A DNA stretch of 64,000 nt. It comes from Dipylidium caninum. Lineage: Eukaryota; Platyhelminthes; Cestoda; Cyclophyllidea; Dipylidiidae. The stretch covers positions 1 to 64,000 of the forward strand of contig QEYB01000180.1 in assembly GCA_017562135.1 (NCBI GenBank), given 5' to 3'. Numbering within the stretch: position 1 is the first letter of the stretch; each line of letters starts with the position of its first letter. The notes under the pieces are model-generated. The model saw only the letters and a program-made list of their open reading frames with translations. It made no database searches and had not been told where the DNA came from. A program made the position numbers and the translations under genes. Shown piece by piece: positions 12,967 through 24,600 of this stretch.

Positions 12967-14679
12967 ATGAAGTTATATTTTCCGTCTACTTCGCAATTGC
13001 CCTCGAGGTTTGACGCATTAACGGAACACTCTGAATCGCAGGATCGTGATCAACAAAGTGCTTACGGAAAAAAGGATTTTTCACCTACAAATACTTTCCG
13101 GAAAATCGGTTATCAAAAACCCAAACATTTGTGGATGGCTAAGGACCAGTCGATGAATCTGCTTAATACAATATCTGGAATGAGTAATGAGGACTCAGAC
13201 GCGTGCTGTGGGTCAATTCTCAATAATGAACCACGTGTAATTTCTGAGCATGCTTTTTCTTCGCAGCAAACCACTGAGTTGACTCCGTTGCGCAATAGCT
13301 ATAGTGGTGTATCTCCATCCAACTCAAGCAGCGCTCCAGGAACCGTTGCAATGCCCTCTTCATTGACGAACACAAGTAGTAGTCCGAGCAATCATCCATC
13401 TCCCCAAAACAGATATGGAGCAAACAATACTGGCTTGCATTACGAAAGTCCCACTGCTTCATACCCATCTCAAAGAACATCCCGTTCGGCGCATTGCACT
13501 GACTCGTCTGAGATGAGACCTAAACGCAAAAGAGGCCGACCCCCCAAGTCCAAGTCAGGCGACCAAGATGTACATAGCTATTCAGGAAACCGAAAACGCC
13601 AATCTCAATCAGACCCTCTGGTTTTGGGACAGTCTTCTGTACCTGTTGCGAGTACAAATTCTGCTTTATTAACAGGTGGCCTAAAGATACGTCTTCGCAG
13701 AGATGTTTCTGTTGAAGAACCGATCTGTGGCAAAAAATTCCGATCTCGAAAATCAAACCAAAAATCTACTCAAGTCTTCCGGATAGTGGAATCTTGGTGT
13801 GATGCCGACGCACCTGGTGGGCTAGCTGCTAAATCCAACGCGATCTCTCCTATGTCCGGAAATCAAGTTTCGGGAGGCTTTCGCGTTGGAGACGTGGTGT
13901 GGGCCAAGCTTGCTGGTTATCCATACTGGCCATCAAAGATTAGCGCGTTGTATGCGCGTACTCCTCACCAGGTGGCTCAAGTTAGCCCCGAGAATGTGAG
14001 TAGTGATTCTCTCGCAGTGTCTGCTACTCCCGCAGATCCTGCTTTGGCTCCCGGCTTTACTGCAAAAGTGGAATGGTTTGCTTGGAATCAATGCTCTTAT
14101 CTCAGTTGTGCGAAGTTATTTCCATTTACTGAGTATTTTAATAAGCTATACAGTCCTCGAACTCGTGTAAAGAATTACACAGAAGCCGTTGATATGGCAA
14201 GGCGTGTCGTGCAGGGTGGTTCAATTGAGACGCGGCCGATCTCAGAGTCGCGAAGTGATGTCGAGAAGGAAACGTCAACTTCTCTTTCTTTGTCTACTAA
14301 CACTGAGCTCGCGCCTTCTAGTATTTCTTGCCTTCCCGATCCCTATTTACCTTTCAACTCTCTTAATGAGATGAAACAATCGAATGTTTTGTGCCCTCCT
14401 GATCATCGTCTCGTGTTCAACCCTTCAAACGTTCAATTTCCTTTCCATGGGGATCAAGCCGTGACAGAAAACGCCCATTTCCCGTTTTTAAGTCTCGGGG
14501 CAAATCCGAATGAGTTATGCCAGGCCTCAGACCAATGCTGGGGACCTTTGCCGCAATTGGATGTCAGTGGGCTAAATGATTTCAACTCGGGCGTTCCCAC
14601 GTTCTCCGAAGACGAAGATGAGGCAAACGAGTCTTTGGCCAACCAACTCAACTCTGAGCTAAGTTCAATCGGAATATAA
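12967..14679 (+). CDS. PWWP-domain chromatin protein, PWWP2A/B-like
   Basis: A single uninterrupted exon of 570 codons. The N-terminal 180 residues are Ser/Asn/Pro-rich and disordered. An AT-hook (PKRKRGRPPKSKS) sits at about 185-197, followed by a basic segment with LKIRLRRD near 239. The PWWP domain covers about 305-418: FRVGDVVWAKLAGYPYWPSKI, with PYWP as the signature, then a 40-residue loop, then VEWFAWNQCSYLSCAKLFPF and a basic/aromatic helix through ARRVV. The WF...LxxLxPF arrangement and trailing helix match PWWP2A/B more closely than MSH6 or BRPF PWWP domains. Such domains read methylated H3K36 nucleosomes, and PWWP2 proteins bind H2A.Z chromatin. The C-terminus carries a short acidic patch (SEDEDEANE). 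The start is the first ATG after a strong acceptor. Partners are EMC3 (divergent) and nothing downstream. PWWP2 assignment is inference; the PWWP domain and AT-hook are plain. Confidence 0.82.
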   Translation: MKLYFPSTSQLPSRFDALTEHSESQDRDQQSAYGKKDFSPTNTFRKIGYQKPKHLWMAKDQSMNLLNTISGMSNEDSDACCGSILNNEPRVISEHAFSSQQTTELTPLRNSYSGVSPSNSSSAPGTVAMPSSLTNTSSSPSNHPSPQNRYGANNTGLHYESPTASYPSQRTSRSAHCTDSSEMRPKRKRGRPPKSKSGDQDVHSYSGNRKRQSQSDPLVLGQSSVPVASTNSALLTGGLKIRLRRDVSVEEPICGKKFRSRKSNQKSTQVFRIVESWCDADAPGGLAAKSNAISPMSGNQVSGGFRVGDVVWAKLAGYPYWPSKISALYARTPHQVAQVSPENVSSDSLAVSATPADPALAPGFTAKVEWFAWNQCSYLSCAKLFPFTEYFNKLYSPRTRVKNYTEAVDMARRVVQGGSIETRPISESRSDVEKETSTSLSLSTNTELAPSSISCLPDPYLPFNSLNEMKQSNVLCPPDHRLVFNPSNVQFPFHGDQAVTENAHFPFLSLGANPNELCQASDQCWGPLPQLDVSGLNDFNSGVPTFSEDEDEANESLANQLNSELSSIGI

Positions 14680-15317
14680 ACGGTGACATCTGAACAAGCA
14701 TGCGATTTATTGGCAGCAGCCATCGTTTGCTCCTGTAAATATGAGGCTCTCCACAACACTAGGTGTTTATTTACTGTTCATTTTCATGGAACAGTTGCCT
14801 ATTGTACTTTTGGAGCGACGTAACATAAAGACCCAATCTCCAGCTCAAAAGTTCGTTATACTTGTGTACATATACATATGATAACTGGCACTCGACGCTA
14901 GCGGTTTCCACTTTGTTCACCTGAGACGTCATATCATCATGATCTTTACTTCACCGCATTCATGCTTAACGTCCTTCGACCTTTTTAGGCTCCCGCGTAA
15001 TGACTTATTTGTTTGTATTCTTCCTTTTAAAGTACAAAAACCAGATTTCGTGGAATTTCTTGTCGTGTTTTGTATGCTGGCCAATTGGGTCGATTGACAG
15101 AGTTGACATGAGTCCAAAGGTGGGCTTGGCTGCATGCGTGCTGGGGCGCCTCTTGACTCGCCTTCTTTCGCAGTGTCTGCTCGATACCTGCACTAAGTTT
15201 CGTGTGAATGGAAGCGGCGGGTCGAGAGTCAGGTGCACCATTACTTGCCTCGCTTTCAAATTGGCCATGTGGTTTAAATGATCGTGTACTTTTAAAGTGT
15301 GCAGATTCTCACAATGA

Positions 15318-15335
15318 CTTCCAATTAATTGGAAG
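15318..15335. repeat. 18-bp perfect palindrome
   Basis: CTTCCAATTAATTGGAAG is its own reverse complement. It could be a dimer-binding site or chance; there is no gene next to it. Confidence 0.6.
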
Positions 15336-18300
15336 GTAAAAAGTTTTCTAACGGAGTAATAGTTTGGCGGCTAGGGTTGTTTTCTTCTTTGTGTTGTGGG
15401 CAATTTATTGGGGCTTACCACAGGCATCCTAAACTGTCCTACGACCAGAAATGTGGTTAGTGGATGAGGTTTTGTCAGCAATCTATTAATGCGGTTTTGG
15501 GACTTCCAGGCATTTTTTATGTGGAATCGCTGCCGCAACAGGACGCACCATCCATAGGCTTGACATTTGCAGACCCTGTGAAATGAAGAGAAGTGACGTC
15601 CACATTCAAAAGTAAAGGGAGACGGCAGGATTGGTGTCCACCTGCGTCTTGCTTACTGTCCGTTTCCTACCTGAACTGTGGTATTTTCAAGGAAATCAGA
15701 CAAAATCCTGGTGGGTGCGATTTAGCTGAGGGCGGCTGGGGCGGGGCCTGTCCCCGCTAGTTTGTTACAACTATGCGATAAGTTCCGCTTCCCCACTCTG
15801 CCTTGAATAACTCAGCCTAACTTGACAAACTTGCTAAGTGGACATTCCGCCTAATAAAAACAGTATTAATGCGCGCTGTTGTCGTAACCAAATCAGGTGA
15901 ATAAGGGGACGAGGCGACGAGGTCTGGCGCCGCGTTCCCAAGTGGCGGTTTCACAGGGCTGGCGAACATTCCGCGCCTGCGGATGCGTGAGCATCACAGC
16001 CATTTTGGCCATTTTGGGATGATGGCCACTTGTGCCGAGTTAAACCCGTTCGTCGGGTGAGTAGCCCGTGTGTTCACCCACCCCGTTCCATTGGGCCGCT
16101 GAAAGTCTGTCACCGTTCACACTGAGGAGATTGCAGCAACTCTGAGGAACTCAATGACAACATGACATTCTCTTTAGTTAAAAAATTTGTTATGGAATTT
16201 TCCACCGAGTCACATAGGGCCTTGATTGCGCTCAGTCAGAGGTGGGGTAAATGCCAATCACACGCCTGAAACAGCATCGCGGTCAGTTCTCACTGGCGCC
16301 CCTTGGCTTGGCGGCCGTGTGCGAGCCGGGGAGAGGTCGAGGAATGCTGCACAGATCACCAACGCAAAAACCATCACCTCTTATTACGCGCCTCAACCAA
16401 CCCCTGAAAGACATTGGATCCGGCACGCTTTCCGTATTATTGTCTTTAACTGTGATAGCTGCTTTTGAGAGAAGACGTCTTCACCCACTGGTGCCGTTGG
16501 GGCGACGAAAGCAACTCCCAATTGGACTTCGGGTGAGACCTCCACATCACCCCAGTCTGGAGCCTTGCATTTCGCAAGTAGGGTAAAGCGTTGTTGATGC
16601 CCGTGGGGTGCACTTAGCATCCGGTTTGCGAGTTGCCTGCCAGCGGCGGCGGAAACCCAGTTGGGTTGGGTGGACGAGAGTGAGACGACAAAACTCGCAT
16701 AGCGTTATTTTCAAGGGGCTATAAATTAAAGGCCCTTCCTGAAACTAAGACTTGGCGGCAAATTTTTCCGATTTACCTCATAATGTCTCATGACCCCAGT
16801 AGGAAGTTTGCCTTAAAACTAATATCCTCTAAAATTCTTCGCTTTAGGCACAAATATGGGCTTCCTCTAAAAAAATTGAAGGTATTGAATTATGACCCAA
16901 CATTCTTAAATGAAAATAAATAGTTTAAAACAGAGTATGTGTGTACTTCTGAGGCCTCTTATTTTGGCTAATTTCCACTTGAGTGCGTTATTTACTACTA
17001 TACACGTTGCTATTTGGTCAAATCGCGCCACAGTAACCGTATTTGCACTTGGCATATGGCGCTTTGAGGCGGCAGACTTCGAATAGTCCTCTGCCATGAA
17101 CGATTGGGCCGTTTAGGCTGTCACTGGACACCTTGCGCCGTGGTCTAGTTGAACAAACATGTTTCAATGAGATATTTCCTTTGAACGTGACTGGGCGGGT
17201 GGGACAGTCAACACACTGTTGAGCCCATCACGTTTCCACCCAGACTGACGAGCACGGGCATCGCGCATCCCTCCTCTTTGGGCGGTGTAGAATTGACCAA
17301 ACAATCGGTCGCATACCGCGTGGCAAATGTAGAATGCAATCACTAAGGTATCAGCAAAATGCACCAGCTTTTGTAGCGAGCGTGACGTCAAGCAGTGGGC
17401 TAGCAGGTTACCGGTTTAGAACAACCTCCTTGATCCGTTTTGGCCAACTGTCGCCTAACAGCTAAATGCTAAATTGAAAGTCAAACCCCGGCGCCTTCCG
17501 TTTAGTGACTCCTTCTCTCCGGACGCGTCGCGTGTCTCTTAGCGATCGACGAGCAGTGGGGAGGGCGGGCTTGTGTTCCAGGGAGCATATTACGAATTTG
17601 ATTCGATCATACGGTGAAGCCTCGGCTGCGCGCCTTTCAGTGATTCCGAAATTTTATTTGTACTGAAATACTGTAAGTAAGAAGGTTTATAAGACTAGTG
17701 TCAGCTTCCTCAGGAGTACTTTTTTCCCAATTTCGTGGGGAGCATTGGAAATCGGCACAGTCATTGTGGTGTTCCTATTAATCTTTCGCCCGCTTTGCTG
17801 GGAGACGAAATTTACCAGAACTGTGCTTATTGCTTACGACTGTGATACTTACAGTGATATTGTAAGTATTGATGGCGAAAAATGAGTGGACGGAACGTGC
17901 GCTTCAGAGAGCCGTAACCAGCGGTGCAGATTGTGCACCTTTTGGAGACCTCCCCCGTCATTGTCGTCCCGGCGCTTTTGTTAGCCTAAAAGCCGTTGTG
18001 ACGCGTGAGAGCGCAACGCAGTTCGCGCTACGCTCACCAAACGTCTGATGGACCGGTACCGCGTTCTGGTTCCACGATTTCAGAACACCGTGTATGAAAA
18101 TAAAGGAGGAACGCAACCAGTAATTAACAAAGCTGTTTTACTCAACTTCATTGAACTACCCGCAACAACCTTTCACTGACCTTCTTAGGTTACATTCCCT
18201 CCGTCTCTCTGCACACAAATGCCATCCGAGCGTTTTTTCAGCCCGCTTTTAGACCTTGCAGGGTTTCGGGTCGTTCGAAAGCAGCCATATGAAGACTCTC

Positions 18301-18621
18301 GTCCCAAATGCCGCCTCAAAGTCTTGGTGGTTTGCGCACAGTGAGGCGACCGAAATTCGTCTCACATAAGCAGCGATCAGTTTGACACCAACGTGCGAAT
18401 CCAGTACGATGGATGAATGGTATTTAACTTATGTCTGCATGTTTTATAAGTCGTTAACGGCATTAAAAAAACCTTTGACATATAAGCTTGAGTTTGTGGA
18501 ATTTATAATGAAGTGGGAATTGTCAGTCCCACCCACGACCCATTACCCGACAGCTTTAACACTGACGCTGGCTAATGGACGGTCCCTCCGCGCCGTTCGC
18601 GTGCGCGTTACTACAGTCTAA

Positions 18622-18651
<30 letters not shown>
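18622..18651. repeat. (TG)15 microsatellite
   Basis: An uninterrupted TG dinucleotide run of about 30 bases. Open frames running through it are artefacts of the repeat. Confidence 0.97.
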
Positions 18652-18652
<1 letters not shown>

Positions 18653-19332
18653 ACGCAAGGGATTTTTCAGAGAGGCCGGTGATAGCCTGCAAAAGGGCGC
18701 GTTTTATTTCACGGCTCTCCTCTACGCATACACGGAGTCAGCAGTGGAGGTTCCTTTTTGGGAATGCATTCACACTAACAAGACGTGGCATAAACAGGGC
18801 GACCGAATCCCCTCGCGGACGCGGCACGTGGTACCGAGGTCCCATCTTCATCTGCCTCCTTTTCAGTTCTCGACGGGGGCGGAATGGACGGTGAATTTTA
18901 TGCGTATTTGTTCACCCGCGTTGACTTGTCCAATGCTCAATGAAGCAGACGCGCGGAATCGCCGCAATTCAAAGTCTCCTCGGCGACAATTCAGCATCTA
19001 TCATTGAGGATCAGTGAAGTGAGCATCTGCCTACTGCCCTCGTGGTTATCGCACTGCACAGGAATGGTCTGCAGGCCAAGGCTTTCGATTGCGTCCTCAC
19101 GTCACCGTCCTCCACACACTCTCCAGTCGCCAGTCCCAGCCCCGTCTAGTCAGTGTTCGTCTACAGGAGGTGCCGGTTAATTAGTCGCCTTTCTGTTGCC
19201 CTGACTTTTATATGTGTAGGCGGAGTTTATTGCGAAACCGGCTCGGACGAGGTCGGAACGCGTAGGAGCCCAGAAGCTCCAGTGACCTCGGAAATGAAAT
19301 TTTCACGCTGGCCCCGGTCGTGTGACGTCAGT

Positions 19333-19339
19333 ACACACA

Positions 19340-19381
<42 letters not shown>
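19333..19381. repeat. Compound (AC)n(AG)n microsatellite
   Basis: About 12 AC units run directly into about 12 AG units, then a few more AC. This is a compound dinucleotide repeat typical of replication slippage. Confidence 0.97.
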
Positions 19382-21502
19382 CACACGTGCAACACAGACT
19401 GGATTTAATTATGAATTTGGATTTTTGAGCAATTGGACAGGCGTTGGGTGTGTAAACAGCGCGAGGGCGGGAGGTCATCGCGGGGTGTTTACTCGGTCGC
19501 AATGTCGCCCCGACGCGATCATCCCCACTCGCCCGCCCGTCCGCGACGACCGCCTGGCGCGAGTGGAGGCGACCGCTTTCAGCTACCTCGCACACGGAAA
19601 AGCTCGCCTGTGCGTTGGGTGATGTTCGAACCCCGCATTCCTGAGAGGCAGCGCCGCGGAAGGACAGGCTAAGGTGGGAGTTTAACCCGCGGTCGGGGAA
19701 AGGATTCACCAACTTGTCCAAAGTGCGCGGAATCGTTGATAAGTCTTGACTTAAGCATGAGACGGAACAATCGTATTGCAGCTAGCTATTAATCAGTTCC
19801 CACCGGTGCTTTGTGCTGTTTCCCCCTGCCCCCCCCCCTTTCGCAACGCATAAATTTCACTGGGTGACCGGACAGACAACAGGGTGCCGAGCGTGCGTCG
19901 GCACCTACTTACATTGCTACTTTCACTTGAATAGCGAAAGGAACAAGCGGCAGCTTCCCCTGCGCAGACCTGCCCACATGCAGCATCGGGAGGCTCGGCG
20001 TCGGTGGCGAGGAAGACCAACCAACTGGGAATGCGGCCTGCGTGAGAAGCCGCACTTGCAGGCCCTACGCCCGCCCCAAGGGGTCAAGGCGCCCGCGGAC
20101 CACGACTTCACGTTACAGTGACAAACGCCTACGAAAATGTAAAATGAATGATAGGCCGAAAGCGCGAGGGCATTGTCAAGTCGAAAATAAACAATCTTAT
20201 GTTGAGTCTGGCGTGAAGATTACAAATGGAGCTCCAAGTGAGTCGAAAATCATTAGGGCGTCGAAAAGAAAGACATCGCCGGCCGCTTTGCGATTTGCCT
20301 CCCGTCACTCGTCAGGGTAAAGACGATCCTTGAGGAACGCACTGCGGTTCCTCATTCGCGCAAAACAGTTGTTCTCAGCACCTTTCACGCCCGAGGGACT
20401 GAGGTCGAGTTAACATATGTAGGACTTAAAATTTCTCGGGCTCTGAAATCACCATTCTCTTGGTAGAAAGTGGACGCAAATTCGAAGGACGCCGCGAAAA
20501 GTATACAGTCGCGTCGTAGCAGGGAAGGTGAGGCTCGCGAATGAATCGTCTGGTTGAATTAAGGCCCGACGGAGTGCGGCTATGCACTTCGCAGGGGTTG
20601 GTGACCGTTGTTGAATTAGGAGACCAGGAGTTGGAGTGAGTTGGGTGAAAAACACTGGCCCCGCGCCCAAACTTCGCCCGTGACCACCGAGCCGGACATG
20701 AGAAGGAATACTTTAAACAAATTTTTAGAGAATTCGACTATGATTCCCTTCACTTGTAAAAAAACCGTTTACTTTATAATTACACCTGGGTGTCTCTTTC
20801 GTCTGAACTGTTGGACATAAGTTGGAAGAAATGCGGTTCGCTCCACTCTTCCTAAAATCATGGCTACAGGCCGTTGCACGCACTCCGGCTTTAGGCGTGG
20901 TTTAGAGCCGAGGCGGAGAAACTCCAAGGTTGTACAGAAAGTTTTATCAAAAGGTAAAGCAAACTCAGAATCATGTAAAAGAGGCAGCCTGGGCCTCCAT
21001 AATGGATCAACCAAAGTACTAAAAAGACATTTTACCAGTTGAAAGTGAAAGCAATGACTGTGAGGACTCATTTTTTTGGCGAGGTGAACTTCCCGGGGGA
21101 TGCGATATAAGAACCACAAAGTGCCACGTAACCCGACTCATGCGCTGTCGACCCAACAAGAACCAACGCCCAAATAATAACTGACTTCACCGTTTACCCA
21201 GTGTGTTCACAAATTGCACAGTAGAACACTTAACTAGCGTCTCCTCAACTTCCGGTCTACCACACACCTGCGTAGAATATTTTTGTTACAACTTTTGTAA
21301 AACGCATATATACTGATGTCCTCATTTGAGTAATGGAAGTCGATGCACCCACGAGGGCTCGATTCATGGCCTCTTCTGCGCAGTATTGCCAGTGTTGATT
21401 AAAACACATTGTTTTACCCTTTCAGGTTAGACTTCGCGCGCGCCTCTCGACTCGCACTATTCGTGCGCCTGACGCAGCCAACGCCCCCCAACCGCACCGC
21501 AG

Positions 21503-21531
21503 CCAATCGTCTGCCGCCGACGAGCGCCAAT
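21503..21531 (+). promoter_or_regulatory. Double CCAAT box upstream of the RA-PH adaptor gene
   Basis: Two CCAAT pentamers on the plus strand, at 21503-21507 and 21527-21531, are 24 bases apart inside a CpG-rich segment about 140-165 bases before the ATG at 21670. Paired CCAAT boxes at about this spacing are typical NF-Y promoter elements in animals. No TATA box is evident. The promoter role is inferred. Confidence 0.45.
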
Positions 21532-21669
21532 CAGGAGCGAGCAGCGTGGCCTTGGCTGTTAGCATCGCTGTGTAATGGTGCAATGTAACACCGTGGGTCG
21601 GTGACGCGCGCTATGCAGTAGCGAAGACATTCAAGGAGGATTACTCGTTATATGAGCCTCTCTTGACCC

Positions 21670-24600
21670 ATGCCTAACGGGGGAACTATCCAGGACCTCG
21701 ACGAATGGTTGCTGAAACTCGACAACCTGCAAAAGGTATTCCTCACTCCTCCTCCTCCTCCGGCTATACCATTCCACAGAAACACTGCCTTTTACAATTC
21801 TTTCTATTTTCCTTTAACTCTATCCTTAAAATGGCAGCCTTCTGGATGCAGGTACGGTAATTTTTCAGGCTAACCGAGGATTTGTTTCATGAAGGAAGAT
21901 ACTTTTTGGCCGAGTGGTATTTAATTTTTCAAAAGGTTTTTTTATTTTTTTAGTTAAAGTTTAATATCTTACATAACGTTTTTAACCTTAGGATCCCCTA
22001 GGGCTTATTCAACCGTTGACCTGTAGAAGAGAATCGCAAAACAACCACAGTAGATGATGTTAATGGTGTTGTGGAACTTCCCACTGTGGTTGGTTGTTTT
22101 CGCATTCTGCTTTCCAATTAGCGACAATCTTATGAGCACTTTATTAGTCTTGCAAAACGCCTGTCGAGCCGGTGTGGAGGACGCAGCTGGAGAGCCGACT
22201 AAACGCATCGTTAAAGGCACGGATTAGAGCGCGAGTGCTGAGCCAAGTTGGCGTGGAAGAGGCCTCGCTCGCACCCGCGCCAGTGCGCCTGCCTGAGGGG
22301 TGTCGGTGACGAGGCTCATTGCTTCCACGAGACGGAAGCAATCTTGGCGTGGCGGTGTAGTGAGAGGAAATACGTAGTTAAGATTAATCTTATCATAAGA
22401 GCCATAAGATACCACCTTCTCTCGTCTCTGAACCCACCGAACAGTGCCGCAACAACGACGGAAGTACATTTCGTCGCTATTTTTCACTTACCAAACATGT
22501 AAGCCGCAACGGTAGCGACGGCAGAGGAGAAGCAGGATACTCCAGACGACCGCCCTCCTCTGTCGACGCACTTTCTCAAATTGATACCGGCGTGGCAGAA
22601 GTGTGGTAAGTCTGTAAAACGAGTGAAGAACAAACACTGAATAAAACCACTGTGATGACTTCGTACGGAAGGAAAAAGAGCCTCATGAAGAAAATCTCCC
22701 GATTGGGGGTGGGTGGAAGGGAGGGGAGGGGAGGGGGAGCAATCTGCCCTCGTTGTCTGCAACTGTCTGGCTAAACACTACCCCAGTTAAATGAGGCAGG
22801 ACACTACTGAAATTCTTCACCTCTTTGGTGGGCCGCTCGAAGCTTCTACTCGCACTGTTGCTGCTCCTACAGGCACTGAAATCATGTTCCTCAAACCATC
22901 CACGCCGAATACAATCACCATTTGGTCCTCCTCGTGAGAATATCGGAGAACCGTCTCACCGCGCCGCAAGGAATGGCCAAGCCGAAGAGCTGCGGCACGC
23001 AATGCCTCCCGCATCTCCCCCAGCCATTTCGCCTCAGCGTCGTAATCCCCAGGCCGCCATCCGTAGTCTGCGATTGAGCGGTGACTCCCCGCAGAGGAAA
23101 TTTGGTCCCGCATTCTCGGCGCTCCCCTATGCCCCTCATAGTCCCCTTCCTACGGCCAACCGGAGCGCCAATGAACGCATGGACGGAGTTAACGGGAACC
23201 AGTCTTTGCCCTTTCAGCATCAGCCGAAACCAAAAACTGTCAGGTGGTCTTCGGAGCCAGGTAGGTGTTCTTCTCTTAATCAAAGTTACGCTCAATAGAA
23301 ATTAAGTAGTGCTGTATGGTTCGTGGCATTTTGAAGGGGTTGGGCGCACTGATCGCCTCGGGTTTGTACGGAATCTCAGACACAACTGGTGGCTCTCGGC
23401 CAGGCGTTCGAGGAAATGCCACTCAACATCCACAGTGGAATGCCGCTGTGTTTGCATTACTCAACAGTGATTGTGCGAAATGAGGTCCGCAGACTCTTGA
23501 AGACAGAAAACATAAGTTTGGCGGAAATTGCACAGGCGCGGCCCAACTAGCCCATTTTCGTGGTATGTAGGAGGCAGCATTGCGGCAATTAATGGCATCG
23601 CCCTGCCTCGGGCCAGTGGCCTGGCGAGTGTATAGGCGGTACAGCTCATACAGGGTTATTGCGCGACCAACGGAGAAAGATAAGGTCTTCTGTAAGAAGT
23701 AGGACCAATTGGAACGGACTGAAGTGCATCTCACCTCATCGAGCTATCACCATTAACCTCATCCCCTTTAGTGTCTAATTCGCCGGACGGAATGCCAAAA
23801 CTCGTGACCGGTCTGGACACGATTAAGGATGGCCTAGTAAACTCCGCTTCTGAACACTCCGTAAGCATAATTTGTCGTGGTGGTGGTTCTAAAATATCAA
23901 CAGTAGATTGGTGATTTGCCAGGCGATGGCGAAATCACCTGGACAAATGCCAGATTCTATAAAAGGTCGGTTGATTCTCGTTAACAAATTAATTTCCGCC
24001 GGATAACCGACACCCAGAGCCAAAGGAAATTAATGGAGATTCAACGGGGACCGGTGAAGTCCGCCCTGCCGATGGGGGCTCAAAGATGTCCAAGCCGGGA
24101 TGGCCGAGGGTGGGAGGCCGTGTGGATAGGGCCGACCTCTGCGAACCGGTCAACACCAAATCCGTGGACTTCCTCGACCCACATCACTCACACTCGCCAA
24201 GTGGAATCTCTTCTCCCCCTTTTTGAGAGGCAGCCTTGCAAAGAACGCAATAAAAAGGGCGTTCCCAGGAGTATGCCCAGTGTGATCGTGGATTTACGAG
24301 GAAATATTCCTTAACACTAAAAGTGTTAGTCCTAAGACCGCTTCCCTCCAAGGGAGATCAGTGGAACTCTATTGGCAGTACCAGTTTCCCCTTTCCAAGC
24401 ATCTCTATTCTGTCCCAGCCTCTGACCTCTCCTCCTCTCCGCTGAAGACGCAAACACTGGACTCTTATATGCTCGTTATGAGTGAGTTCTTAAATCGCAA
24501 GTTCCTGGGATGAGTGGAAATTCGTAAACGTTTTCATTGCGAAGTCGCTCGGGGAGGAGGGCGAGGCAGGGCGGGGACGAGGGGGTCCATTTATTTGCCC

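Larger units (their letters stand above)
14680..21480. other. Gene-free stretch with microsatellites
   Basis: No exon I can support on either strand between the PWWP gene and the RA-PH adaptor gene. It contains the two microsatellites at 18622-18651 and 19333-19381, an 18-bp perfect palindrome at 15318-15335, a poly-C run near 19828-19838, and a CpG-rich block at about 19430-20110. The first few hundred bases are presumably the 3' UTR of the PWWP gene, although no AATAAA is close to its stop. Confidence 0.5.

Noticed and set aside
18621..19007. Open frame running out of the (TG)n repeat
   Set aside because: It starts in a dinucleotide repeat and has no recognisable protein content.
19227..19721. 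164-codon open frame on the minus strand
   Set aside because: It runs through the (AC)n(AG)n microsatellite and is low-complexity there; no family resemblance.
22915..23295. Open frame on the minus strand opposite an RA-PH adaptor exon
   Set aside because: The plus strand has the matching acceptor, donor and phase with neighbouring exons; the minus frame is a shadow.
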